A stretch of DNA of 64,000 nucleotides. It comes from Methanoregula sp. GTDB taxonomy: Archaea > Halobacteriota > Methanomicrobia > Methanomicrobiales > Methanospirillaceae. A program made the translations under genes and the position numbers. The notes beneath the pieces were generated by a model, which worked only from the letters and a program-made list of their open reading frames with translations, made no database searches and was not told the DNA's origin. Every line of letters begins with the position of its first letter. The first letter of the stretch is position 1. This document shows, piece after piece, positions 1 to 8,808 of the stretch. The stretch covers positions 124,001 through 188,000 of the forward strand of contig JBAZQB010000001.1 of the NCBI GenBank assembly GCA_041645435.1, read 5' to 3'.

Positions 1-1
1 C

Positions 2-424
2 AGGTTTATGGTTCTTCAGATCTATCAAATCTTTAACACCGATACGCGAAAAATCCACCTGACAATCGAAGCAAAGGATATGATAATTGAGATTGACACT
101 GCAATCACGGTTTGTCTGATAATCAATGAACTGGTAACGAATTCTCTTAATTATGCATTTCCGGCAAACCAGGACGGAAAAATCGAAATCCGCGGTCACA
201 GGGAAACGGGAAAAATTATCCTCGTAATCGGGGATACCGGGGTTGGGATGCCCATAGGAGTTGACTGGAAACAACCGACAACTCTTGGTCTGATGATAGT
301 GACCCAGCTTGTCCAGCAGATGTATGGCACCATTGACAAGCTTGATAGCAGCGGTACGGTTTTTCAAATAATTCTCGAGGAGCGGCCTGCCGTTACCATG
401 CATTCGGTGTCCGGGCTTGAATGA
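2..424 (+). CDS. Sensor histidine kinase, C-terminal part (HATPase domain)
   Basis: The reading frame is open to the left edge, so this is the 3' end of a larger kinase gene; the first ATG at 8 is probably internal. The visible part is a GHKL ATPase domain: N-box around INELVTNSLNYAFP, G1 box GDTGVGMP, then a TLGLMIVTQLVQQ segment and a terminal GTVFQI strand. This arrangement follows HisKA_2-type dimerisation domains (HHRVKNN motif), as in the kinases at 858 and 35404. It would bind ATP and phosphorylate a response regulator. The sensor part lies outside the window. The family call is firm; the signal is unknown. Confidence 0.85.
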   Translation, partial: RFMVLQIYQIFNTDTRKIHLTIEAKDMIIEIDTAITVCLIINELVTNSLNYAFPANQDGKIEIRGHRETGKIILVIGDTGVGMPIGVDWKQPTTLGLMIVTQLVQQMYGTIDKLDSSGTVFQIILEERPAVTMHSVSGLE

Positions 425-491
425 GCAGGGGACAAAAACTGCGAATGGTTCCGGGGTATTATTGCCGGATAACCACAGGTCAAGGGAAACG

Positions 492-851
492 ATGCATTCG
501 TTTGAGCGGTTCAGGATAAGAATGGGCAGCATTGACGCGCTTGTCTATGTCGTGGACCGGTAATCCTGCCACTTCCTCACTATCAATAGCTACGGGAAAA
601 ATTCACTGGACGATATTGATGGGGAGGTGTGCAGGCAGTCAGTCCAGGCCGGGCTATTGGGACTTTGCGCTTTCTGCACGAATGACAGGCTTGTACTCAC
701 CCGGGTGGAACAGAAAAATCGGGAACTCGCACGGGTCATCAACACAGCATCCTATGAACTCATGACATTTCTCACGTGGTCAGTGATGTCTTACTATCGC
801 GCCCGATCGCAACCCTCAAGAGCAGGGTGTGCGAATACCAGCATCAGGTAA
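492..851 (+). pseudogene. Broken PAS/sensor kinase fragment with in-frame stop
   Basis: One frame from ATG 492 to stop 849-851 reads as a PAS-like sensor segment (SIDALVYVV, then HFLTINSYGKNSL, then CAFCTNDRL, then ELARVINTASYEL) but is interrupted by TAA at 561-563. The DALVYV...INSYG...CxFCTND pattern is, from memory, typical of PAS domains in methanogen sensor kinases. The sequence then jumps from mid-PAS to a kinase-like helix, so there is also an internal deletion. I infer a decayed remnant of a sensor kinase between two intact signalling genes. No ribosome binding site supports a short product from GTG 627. Confidence 0.6.
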
Positions 852-857
852 CATCGT

Positions 858-2426
858 ATGATCCCCAGCCGGATTCTTATTGTCGAAGATGAAGTGATTG
901 TAGCAAACGACATAAAAGAAACCCTGAACAGCCTTGGATATACCGTAGTAGGAATTGCCAACTCCGGGGAGACCGCTCTCCAAAAAGTGGCTGAGGTCCA
1001 CCCCGATCTCGTGCTCATGGATATCTATCTTGGCGGGAAGATGGATGGAGTCCAGACAGCAGGAGAACTGCACAAGGTCAGCGACATTCCGATCATATAT
1101 CTCACAGCATTCTCTGACGAAGCCCTGCTTGCCCGGGCAAAACTTACCGAACCATACGGGTATATTATCAAACCTTACAGTGAGCGGGAATTGCATTCCG
1201 TCATCGAGATGGCCCGATACAAGTATGCGATGGATAAAAAACTCAAAGAGAGCGAAGACCGGTTACAGAAATTAAACGATGAACTTGAAACCCGGGTAGC
1301 TGCCCGCACAACCACCCTCCGTCAGCAACTTCAGTTCCTCCAGCAGTTGATCGATACCATTCCCGCACCGGTATATTACAAGGATTCGAAGGGAGGGTAC
1401 CTTGGCTGCAACAATGCCTTCGAAGCCTACACCGGCATTCCCAAACGTGAAATGGTTAAGAAGACCGATGCGGCGCTTTTCTCTTCGGATATTGCGGTTC
1501 TCTCTGAAGAAAAAGATTCCCAGCTGATGAACGGGAAAGGGATCCAGGTATACCCGGCAAAATTCCTCCATGCGGATCATCATCTGCGTGATGTCATATT
1601 CAACAAAGCCACGTTCAACGATCCTGATGGAAGTATTGCCGGTTTCATCGGTGTTATGATTGACATCACCGAGCAGAAGAAGGCTGAAGAGGATCTGCAG
1701 ATGTCCCTGCATGAGAAAGAGTTGCTGTTAAAAGAGATCCATCACCGTGTGAAGAATAACCTCCAGACAATCTCAAGCTTCCTGTACCTTCAATTACTGA
1801 CCTGCGATAATGAACAGACAAAAAACCTGTTCAATGATGCACGTTCGCAGGTAAATGCCATGGGGCTCATTCACCAGAAACTCTACCAGTCAACAGATAT
1901 TTCCCGCATACTGTTTACGGATTACATCACCAGCCTCATTGAATACCTTAAGGAATCCTATGGTGTTGATGATACAAAAGTACGGATTATCATATCGGTA
2001 AAACCCACAAATCTTGCTCTTGACATCGATACCGGAATCCCCTGCGGGCTGATCATCAATGAGCTGGTGACAAATGCCTTAAAATATGCATTCCAGGACA
2101 GATCCGGCGGCACCATCACGATTCAGATGGTACAGGATGAACTGCACCATAATCTCCTCTCGGTAAGTGACGATGGGCGTGGAATCCCGACAGGTTTTGA
2201 TCTTATTACGAATAAGTCCCTTGGAATGAAGATCGTCTCCAGCCTGACCCGTCAGCTGGAAGGCACCCTGAAAATTGTCCACCAGCCGGGAACAACGATA
2301 ATTATCAGGTTTCCTGAACAGGCAACTCATAAAAATACAATTCTGGAGATCACAAAAAAACCAGCTGCTGACGATGAATTAAACATAGATGAAAAAATCA
2401 AAAGAATCCGGGCACACTATGGCTGA
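858..2426 (+). CDS. Hybrid REC-PAS-HisKA_2 histidine kinase
   Basis: 522 residues. Domain order: receiver domain at about 5-120 with the phospho-acceptor Asp at about 55 (LVLMDIYL) and the conserved Lys at about 105 (IIKPYS); a coiled linker; a PAS domain at about 155-275 ending in DITEQKKAEE; a HisKA_2 dimerisation motif EIHHRVKNN near 293-301; and a GHKL ATPase with N-box NELVTNALKYAF near 401 and G1 box DDGRGIP near 438. It has no membrane segment, so it should be cytoplasmic and would take a phosphoryl signal through REC and pass it on through its kinase core. The next gene, another REC-PAS protein, overlaps its 3' end, which suggests one transcript. The stimulus is unknown. Confidence 0.92.
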   Translation: MIPSRILIVEDEVIVANDIKETLNSLGYTVVGIANSGETALQKVAEVHPDLVLMDIYLGGKMDGVQTAGELHKVSDIPIIYLTAFSDEALLARAKLTEPYGYIIKPYSERELHSVIEMARYKYAMDKKLKESEDRLQKLNDELETRVAARTTTLRQQLQFLQQLIDTIPAPVYYKDSKGGYLGCNNAFEAYTGIPKREMVKKTDAALFSSDIAVLSEEKDSQLMNGKGIQVYPAKFLHADHHLRDVIFNKATFNDPDGSIAGFIGVMIDITEQKKAEEDLQMSLHEKELLLKEIHHRVKNNLQTISSFLYLQLLTCDNEQTKNLFNDARSQVNAMGLIHQKLYQSTDISRILFTDYITSLIEYLKESYGVDDTKVRIIISVKPTNLALDIDTGIPCGLIINELVTNALKYAFQDRSGGTITIQMVQDELHHNLLSVSDDGRGIPTGFDLITNKSLGMKIVSSLTRQLEGTLKIVHQPGTTIIIRFPEQATHKNTILEITKKPAADDELNIDEKIKRIRAHYG

Positions 2427-3198
2427 AAAAAAGATCCTGATCGTGGAAGACAATGAAATTGTCGCCCTTGAAACCAACGAGCGGTTGATACGGCTTGGGT
2501 ATATAGTTACCGGAATTGCAGCCACCGGCAATGATGCAGTTGCACTCGCACGTTCGACATTACCGGATCTCATCCTCATGGACATCAACTTAAAAGGTGA
2601 GATGGATGGCATCACCGCCACCGAACAGATCGCGGTATTTCTTGATGCGCCGGTGATTTTTCTTACCGCATATTCCGACGACGCAACCCTTCAGCGTGCA
2701 AAAAAGACAAAACCGTTGGCGTACCTCATCAAACCCTTCAAGGAACGCGAGCTTTACAGCAATATTGAGCTGGCCATGCACCGGGCCAAATCAGAAAAAG
2801 CGATGAAAAGATCCAGCCAGATGGATGAACTCATCGGTACATTTTCTGCAATGAACGAAGGCGTGATAGTGACTGATAAGGAAGAGCAGATCATCTACAT
2901 GAACCATCCGGCATCCGCCCTGACCGGTTTTTCCGCTGATGAATACCTGAACAGTCCTGTAACCTCGGTCTTTACAATCCAGCGCGGGGATCCGGCACTA
3001 GAAACCATTCTTAACAATAAACCCTCAGGGTGTCCGGTCCTCCAGGAAATACGAATGAACGTAATCCTGTTGACACGTTCTGAAAAGGGAATCCCCGTTA
3101 TTACAGAAACAATTGCCATAAACGATGCAAACGGCACTTCCGGAGGGTACGCCCTTATATTCTGGATACCACAAAAGGAGACACAACAAAAAAGCTGA
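2419..3198 (+). CDS. REC-PAS response regulator
   Basis: A receiver domain at about 4-120 has Asp 55 (LILMDINL) and Lys 105 (LIKPFKER). A PAS domain follows at about 145-250 (EGVIVTDKEEQIIYMNHPA). There is no DNA-binding or kinase output domain, so it may signal by protein contact or phosphorelay. I prefer ATG 2419, which starts directly before the first REC strand and overlaps the upstream kinase by 8 bases. An ATG at 2389 would add ten non-conserved residues. The overlap suggests translational coupling. It is a likely partner of the kinase at 858 (inference). Confidence 0.88.
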   Translation: MAEKKILIVEDNEIVALETNERLIRLGYIVTGIAATGNDAVALARSTLPDLILMDINLKGEMDGITATEQIAVFLDAPVIFLTAYSDDATLQRAKKTKPLAYLIKPFKERELYSNIELAMHRAKSEKAMKRSSQMDELIGTFSAMNEGVIVTDKEEQIIYMNHPASALTGFSADEYLNSPVTSVFTIQRGDPALETILNNKPSGCPVLQEIRMNVILLTRSEKGIPVITETIAINDANGTSGGYALIFWIPQKETQQKS

Positions 3199-3289
3199 TT
3201 GCAGATCCTAAGAACGGTTTTCACGCCTGCTCAAAGATACTCTCTGCGGGAACCGGAATCCGAATCCCGATTGACATGAATGGAAAACT

Positions 3290-6238
3290 ATGGATTTTAT
3301 TCATTATTTCCGACCGGATTTAGAAAAATCAATCGCTTCAAAAGATGTGCGGGGAATTATCCGTGCGCTCAGTAACCCGGATACCGCAATTCAGCGAAAA
3401 GCAGCAGCTGCGCTTGCGGATCTTGCACCTGATGAGGCAGTTACCCCGCTCCTCCACACCCTTCTGTCTCCGGATAGGGATGTGCGACGCCTTAGTGCAA
3501 TGGCGCTGGGGAACATACGTGACAGCACCGCATCCTCCGGTCTGGTCACGGCTCTTGGGGATACTGATCCCCGGGTACGGCTTGAGGTTGCAGAGGCGCT
3601 CGGGAAGATCCGTAATCCGGTAGCGGTTGGCGCCCTTCTCCAATGCCTTGAGGACAGCAATGCCGATGTCAGGATGAACACAATCTGGGCACTTGGCAGG
3701 ATGGAAGATAAAAAAGCTATCCCCTCTATCCTTTCCCTGCTTGCCAACCCGGATCACGGGATACGGTTGAGGGCGGCAGAAGCCTTAGAGAAACTTAACG
3801 GGGTGCCGGGAGATCCACAGGATAAAGCGCTCTATTATATCGCAAAGAACGAATGGGACGAGATCCCGCGGATACGAGAGGCTGCGATCAAACCGCTGGT
3901 CTGGGCATTAAAGGATGATTATTACGATATCCGGATGCGGGCAGCCCGCACTCTCGGTATTATCAGAAGCCCGATAGCGGTTGAGGCGCTCAACAAGGCA
4001 CTCTTTGATTTGGAAGAGTGTGTCAGTCTCGAGGCAGTTGAGGCACTCAGCAGTATCGGTACAGATGAGGCGATACGTTCGCTGGTTAACGGGCTCTCTT
4101 CACCTTATAAAACCACCCGAACCCTTGCAAGCACTGCTCTGGAGAGGGTGGGATGGCAACCCTCTCCGGATTTGAAAAAAACTCTGGAGGCCCCTGACCG
4201 GGAGGAGTGGGATATCTGCTGCTCGATGAGGGGTATGTCACCGGATACGCCCCTCGTCAGTAAAGAGTCTGCGGTTACACCCCGGATATTTTCAGAATCT
4301 GCAAATATTCCAAAAAATATTTCCCGTTCAACCCCCGTACGACCACCTATCCAACTGCGCAGCAGCCAAAACCCTCCTGTTACACCGGAAACGATGAAGC
4401 TGCATGGCATTAGCAATGATACCCGTTCAGCCCTCCCCCTCAACACTACACCCGACGATCCGGATCAAGGCATCCGGCAGCAGTGTACCCGGGACCTCAG
4501 TCAGCTGATAAAACCCCCTGCAGTGGAATCCCTGATCCGGGTCCTGGAAACAGATGATCCCGTTCTCTATAAACAAGCGTTGCGGGGGCTTGGCGCCATA
4601 AAAACACCGGCGACGGTTGCATCCCTCGCTCAGGCAACCCGTAACCCGGATATAAATGTCCGGCTTGGTGCCATCATAGCACTCGGGATCATCAGCAGAA
4701 GAACAGGATCCGATCGAATCCCTGATGCAGGGACGGGGATGCTCGGGGAGAAAATACAGGACACAACGGGTAAGCAGGCAGCAGAGGCACTTTTGGAACT
4801 CAAAGAGTCGACCCCTCTCATAGCGGGGATGATCAGTACGCTCAGCCACCCGTATGCATACATGCGAAGGGGTGCAGCTGATGTGCTGCAGGTTATTGGC
4901 TGGAAACCGGGCAATGATGACGAACAACTCCTGTTCAATGCTGCACATCCGAGCAGTGATGAGTGGACCGACAGCCTGGAAAAAGACCGGGGTCCTGGAG
5001 CAGAAAAACATGACGAAAGCCACGATCTTCCTGATGACATAATCGCAAAGATGGCAGATCCCCGGATCAGTACGGAAAAAAAGATAGAGTTTGTGCAGCA
5101 GATGGGTATGTCCGGAGACCCCCGGTATACCGATGTACTGATTGCTGCCCTGCAGGACAGTGACCCCCGCATTTGTCTGGAGGCGATGCTGGCGTGCGGG
5201 AAACGAGGGGATCAGCATTCCGTCCCTTTTCTTATCTCCCTGGTAAATGTTCCTGACACGGTGATCAGGAAGAGAGCTATTGAAACTCTCGGCGTGATTA
5301 AGGATTATAGCTCCATCCCATCAATTATTGAGGCGATTCACGACAAGGATCAGGAGATACGAAATCTTGCATTATTCACGCTGGGTGTCTTTCAAGATCC
5401 CCTCAGTGTCCAGGCGCTTGTTATGAACTTTACCGATGAGGACCCCTTTGTTAAAGAAACGGTGAGCACTGCCCTTAACATGCTGGGAGTGTATTCACTG
5501 CACCAGGTGCGGGATCTTCTCATCTCGGATAATACGGCACAGCGCTTCAATGCCCGCGAAGTAATAAAGAAAAACTATGGGCACACTATTGCTCTCAAAT
5601 ATTTTATATGCCTCCTCCAGGCCTCGGATAAAACTATCATACAAGAGGCAGCCGGTTCGCTCAAAGAACTCGGCTGGACCCCGGCCGTTGACAAAAATTT
5701 TGTCAATTATTTTATTGCACGATGTGACGGAAAAAACCAAGAGGAAATGGGAGGAGGATCTCTGGTAAAATGGCTCAAAGATAAGAATCCTGAAGTAAGA
5801 AAGGGTGCACTTATGGTATTATCGCGTATGAAACCGGCGTCAAGCAGCCAGATTATTACCTCAGTACTGCAGGATCCCGATTCCGAAGTGAGAGCTATGG
5901 TCGCATCGAATCTTGCAGCGATTGACTGGCATCCCGAAAACGAGTTCCAGAACGTGATCTTTCTTTTTGCACAGAAAAAATGGACCGAACTGGAGAAATG
6001 TAAAAAAAATGCCACCGGGGTTCTTACGGAGGGTTTAACGGACAGGGATCCGGAGGTGCGGCAGGCATCGATGGAATTGCTTGGAACAATCGGGAGTAAA
6101 ACGGCAATATCTGCCCTTATGGAGGGACTGCATAACGATGATCGTGAAGTACGGTTTGCATCACTCCGGATGATTCTGAAAAAACCATCTCATGACGGTG
6201 CTGATCTCGTTTCAATTCTGAAAAAAGAGAGATGGTAG
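3290..6238 (+). CDS. Long HEAT-repeat protein
   Basis: 982 residues made almost entirely of HEAT/PBS-lyase-type helical repeats of about 31 residues. Repeated signatures include D..VR..A...LG.I, as in DRDVRRLSAMALGNI, DPRVRLEVAEALGKI and NADVRMNTIWALGRM. A non-repetitive Ser/Thr/Pro-rich linker lies at about 315-385, and another charged linker near 560-590, so the protein has three solenoid blocks. HEAT repeats of this type act as scaffolds or phycobilin-lyase-like modules; no catalytic motif is visible. It follows the REC-PAS genes after a 91-bp gap, so it may be a scaffold for that signalling system (inference). No signal peptide is seen. Confidence 0.85.
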   Translation: MDFIHYFRPDLEKSIASKDVRGIIRALSNPDTAIQRKAAAALADLAPDEAVTPLLHTLLSPDRDVRRLSAMALGNIRDSTASSGLVTALGDTDPRVRLEVAEALGKIRNPVAVGALLQCLEDSNADVRMNTIWALGRMEDKKAIPSILSLLANPDHGIRLRAAEALEKLNGVPGDPQDKALYYIAKNEWDEIPRIREAAIKPLVWALKDDYYDIRMRAARTLGIIRSPIAVEALNKALFDLEECVSLEAVEALSSIGTDEAIRSLVNGLSSPYKTTRTLASTALERVGWQPSPDLKKTLEAPDREEWDICCSMRGMSPDTPLVSKESAVTPRIFSESANIPKNISRSTPVRPPIQLRSSQNPPVTPETMKLHGISNDTRSALPLNTTPDDPDQGIRQQCTRDLSQLIKPPAVESLIRVLETDDPVLYKQALRGLGAIKTPATVASLAQATRNPDINVRLGAIIALGIISRRTGSDRIPDAGTGMLGEKIQDTTGKQAAEALLELKESTPLIAGMISTLSHPYAYMRRGAADVLQVIGWKPGNDDEQLLFNAAHPSSDEWTDSLEKDRGPGAEKHDESHDLPDDIIAKMADPRISTEKKIEFVQQMGMSGDPRYTDVLIAALQDSDPRICLEAMLACGKRGDQHSVPFLISLVNVPDTVIRKRAIETLGVIKDYSSIPSIIEAIHDKDQEIRNLALFTLGVFQDPLSVQALVMNFTDEDPFVKETVSTALNMLGVYSLHQVRDLLISDNTAQRFNAREVIKKNYGHTIALKYFICLLQASDKTIIQEAAGSLKELGWTPAVDKNFVNYFIARCDGKNQEEMGGGSLVKWLKDKNPEVRKGALMVLSRMKPASSSQIITSVLQDPDSEVRAMVASNLAAIDWHPENEFQNVIFLFAQKKWTELEKCKKNATGVLTEGLTDRDPEVRQASMELLGTIGSKTAISALMEGLHNDDREVRFASLRMILKKPSHDGADLVSILKKERW

Positions 6239-6479
6239 GGTTCTGTTATCGCATTTATGGTCAAAGACCTTACTTTTAATACTGTATTAATTATTTTGAC
6301 CGCAATAACCTTCGTTTTCCCATATTCGGCTAATATTTCCTATTTATCTATTACAAATTGTATCAAACCAAAGGTTCTTGACTATACTATGAACAGGGAA
6401 CTTCCGTTTTCACCCTGAATACTTGTGGCTCTCGGCATCGTGGCCATTTTTCCTGGTTCTGGCAGTAAAGAACCATTAT
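6239..6479. other. Intergenic region between convergent genes
   Basis: This 241-bp stretch separates the ends of the HEAT-repeat gene (+) and cca (-). It is AT-rich in its first half. I see no convincing gene, tRNA or repeat in it. Confidence 0.5.
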
Positions 6480-7844
6480 TCACGGTCGTTTGACCCGCAC
6501 CAGAGGAGAGCACCGGTCAAAAAACCGCCCAATGAACGGTGCGAACTCCTCATGCCAGCATTCAGCACCCTTCTTTAGTTCCCAGCCATGTGCAAGCACC
6601 TGCCGGACATGTTTTCCCAATCTCACCTGCAGCAGGGTATCGGAAGTGAGCAGGTCCTCAACCCGGGTAAATTCCCGGGGCACTTCCATCTCGTATTTCC
6701 CTTCGTTGATGTAGGGCCCCGGCAAGGGAGAGATGACATGCTTTTCCCGGAATTTTTCCGCATTTACCCGGTTCCAGAGAGGTGGTCCCTTGTGTATCCG
6801 GACATTGGGAAGTTCTGTCACCAGCAGTTCCATAAGAAACATGCACCGCTCTTCTTCCATCGTGTAATGGGCGTGATGCACGGCAAACCCGTTTCGCTCG
6901 AGATGCTCGACAATGGCACTCATACTTCGTTTCAGCTGCGGGACGATGACTTCTTCAATATAGGGAGGCGTGGCAAACGTAATTGCATAGAGACCCGTGC
7001 CCCGCTCTGCAAGAAGGCCGGCAAGCTCTTCTTGTGTTATCGTATGGAGAGCGGGTACCAAAAAGTATTTTTCTGAGGGGGATTCGAGATAGCCCCGGGC
7101 AAGTTCCACAAACTCCACCATGCGGTCAAGCGATACTGCCGCCGCGACATTGCGTCGTGGATCAACCGGGTCAATCACGATGAGGGGCTCGTCAAACTCT
7201 TTTGCCGCGTGGCGCTCCGGATCAACAATCATATGCGGATGCCATTCTGCCGTAGCTTTCAGGAGCGGGGTAAACCCGCCATAGTAGAGCACCAGTAGCT
7301 CGCAGAGATACCCGGAGAATCCCTCGGTCATCTGGTCGGAGCCATAGATGCCCCCGGCTTTGGTGAACCGCTTGAGGAGGAGCACGTCATCGATCAGGCC
7401 ATTGATCTTATCGGTAATATAGCGCGTGTGGAACGGTGTGCGGTCGACTGCGCTCTGGATCTTTGTGGCACTGTCCACATTATAGCAGGGCACAAGATCC
7501 ACGTCCACGTCATCGATAACCGCATTGATATATGGGTGCTCGGCGTACTTTTCATGAAACTTTGTCGAGAACTCCAGTGCAATCTTTCGTGCAAGGGAAA
7601 GTCCCTCCTCTTCCAGTTGCTCGCGGGAGAGACCGGTGTCAAAGAGCATGAACACATCGAGATCCCGGTCACCCCTTACCCATGTGTGGCGGGCAATCGA
7701 TCCCACAACCATACCCTGCGCCTTCCCGCTTTTGGCAATCGCCTCCAGCAGGCGTTTTGCTATGCCACACACATGCTCGCGCTCCTCAAGAGTCGGGCGG
7801 AGGGTGGCAAGAACGGTTTCTTCGAGGGGCAGGTGGGCTACCAT
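6480..7844 (-). CDS. cca: CCA-adding enzyme (archaeal class I tRNA nucleotidyltransferase)
   Basis: 454 residues, the usual length for archaeal class I CCA-adding enzymes, which build or repair the CCA 3' end of tRNA from CTP and ATP without a template. The nucleotidyltransferase signature is clear: GS at 48-49, DLD at 61-63 (RGDRDLDVF) and a third acidic residue near 116 (VDVDLVP). The central and tail domains follow (GGIYGSDQMTEGFSGYL; FVELARGYLESP). The start at 7844 overlaps the end of thpR by 7 bases, so the two are co-transcribed RNA-processing genes on the minus strand. The identification is firm. Confidence 0.96.
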   Translation of the reverse strand: MVAHLPLEETVLATLRPTLEEREHVCGIAKRLLEAIAKSGKAQGMVVGSIARHTWVRGDRDLDVFMLFDTGLSREQLEEEGLSLARKIALEFSTKFHEKYAEHPYINAVIDDVDVDLVPCYNVDSATKIQSAVDRTPFHTRYITDKINGLIDDVLLLKRFTKAGGIYGSDQMTEGFSGYLCELLVLYYGGFTPLLKATAEWHPHMIVDPERHAAKEFDEPLIVIDPVDPRRNVAAAVSLDRMVEFVELARGYLESPSEKYFLVPALHTITQEELAGLLAERGTGLYAITFATPPYIEEVIVPQLKRSMSAIVEHLERNGFAVHHAHYTMEEERCMFLMELLVTELPNVRIHKGPPLWNRVNAEKFREKHVISPLPGPYINEGKYEMEVPREFTRVEDLLTSDTLLQVRLGKHVRQVLAHGWELKKGAECWHEEFAPFIGRFFDRCSPLVRVKRP

Positions 7845-8377
7845 GGAATCTCCAGCAGGTCCTCATAGACAGGTCCCCGGGGTGTCAGGGTGCTCTTTTT
7901 CAGTTTCATACCGCTGATCATGCAGCTCCCGTATTCCCTGTTTCCCAGCTGGCTGATTGCGGCAAAGAGCGAGGGATCGGGAGATTTTACCCGCGCCACC
8001 GTGGCATGGGGAGTGAACTTACGGGTTTCGCGGGAAAATCCCAGGGGTGAAAGAGCATCTTCTACCTGTTGGAAAACCTGCCCGGATTCACCGGCATCAT
8101 CGATCGTGCACCAGATCGTGTGCGGACGTAATGGGTTGTTTACGGTAATTTTTCCGGCAGTAACCAAAAACGGGGCAACCTGAACCGTGCGGAGTGCATC
8201 CATAACTGGAGGTAACTTCTGCTCTGTCACCTCACCTAAAAATTTTGTCGTGATATGAATGAGGGCGGGTTCTACGAAGGTAAGGCGCGCCCTGCATCCG
8301 CGCAGGACATCCTGCGCTATCGTAAGCTGCTCCCGTATCTCTGAAGATAATTCGAGTGCAACAAAAACCCGTACCAT
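7838..8377 (-). CDS. thpR: RNA 2',3'-cyclic phosphodiesterase (2'-5' RNA ligase family)
   Basis: 179 residues with the two catalytic HxT motifs of the 2H phosphoesterase family: HITT at 41-44 and HATV at 124-127. These enzymes open 2',3'-cyclic phosphates on RNA ends and can ligate tRNA halves in vitro. It begins MVRVFVALEL, typical for the family. It overlaps cca by 7 bases, and this thpR-cca pairing makes sense for tRNA end processing. Function in vivo is only inferred from the family. Confidence 0.94.
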   Translation of the reverse strand: MVRVFVALELSSEIREQLTIAQDVLRGCRARLTFVEPALIHITTKFLGEVTEQKLPPVMDALRTVQVAPFLVTAGKITVNNPLRPHTIWCTIDDAGESGQVFQQVEDALSPLGFSRETRKFTPHATVARVKSPDPSLFAAISQLGNREYGSCMISGMKLKKSTLTPRGPVYEDLLEIPW

Positions 8378-8538
8378 TGATTGTATTATTATTCTATTCC
8401 TCTACAAATGGTGATCGTTTTTCATGATACGGTTTTGTGCTGGTGAATGTATGTTTGGAAAAACCTGCGTGTACAAACCATGATTTTTTTATTCACATAA
8501 TACCAAATGGATTACTGACAGAGTGAGGGTATTTTTTT

Positions 8539-8808
8539 ATGGCAGAAAATCCGCAATTGATTGTATATACGCTTGAATACTGCCCGAACTGCGACCTCCT
8601 GAAAGGGTTTTTAAAAAAGGGTGGTTACGCTTTTGCCGAACGCGATCTTTCAACAGCGGAATCCCTCACCGAGCTGCGGCTGAACGGGGTCTTTGTCTCA
8701 GAAGCTCCTGTTCTCCAGAAAAACGATGACTTCTTCACGTCTGCAGATCTCTTTCCTTCCGGTAAACTGGATGGTGCACGCATTACAAAACTGATCGCGG
8801 GTGAATGA
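8539..8808 (+). CDS. Glutaredoxin/NrdH-like thiol protein
   Basis: 89 residues with a thioredoxin-fold N-terminus and a CPNC redox motif at 15-18 (YTLEYCPNCDLL), followed by the expected APVLQ cis-Pro region near residue 57. The stop codon overlaps the start of nrdD, so the two genes are translationally coupled. In some methanogens a class III ribonucleotide reductase takes electrons from a small redoxin rather than formate; a redoxin fused into the nrdD operon fits that role. The function as NrdD reductant is an inference from context. Confidence 0.87.
   Translation: MAENPQLIVYTLEYCPNCDLLKGFLKKGGYAFAERDLSTAESLTELRLNGVFVSEAPVLQKNDDFFTSADLFPSGKLDGARITKLIAGE

Noticed and set aside
2389..2418. 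Upstream start for the REC-PAS regulator
   Set aside because: It adds ten residues that do not belong to the receiver fold, while ATG 2419 sits right before the first strand.
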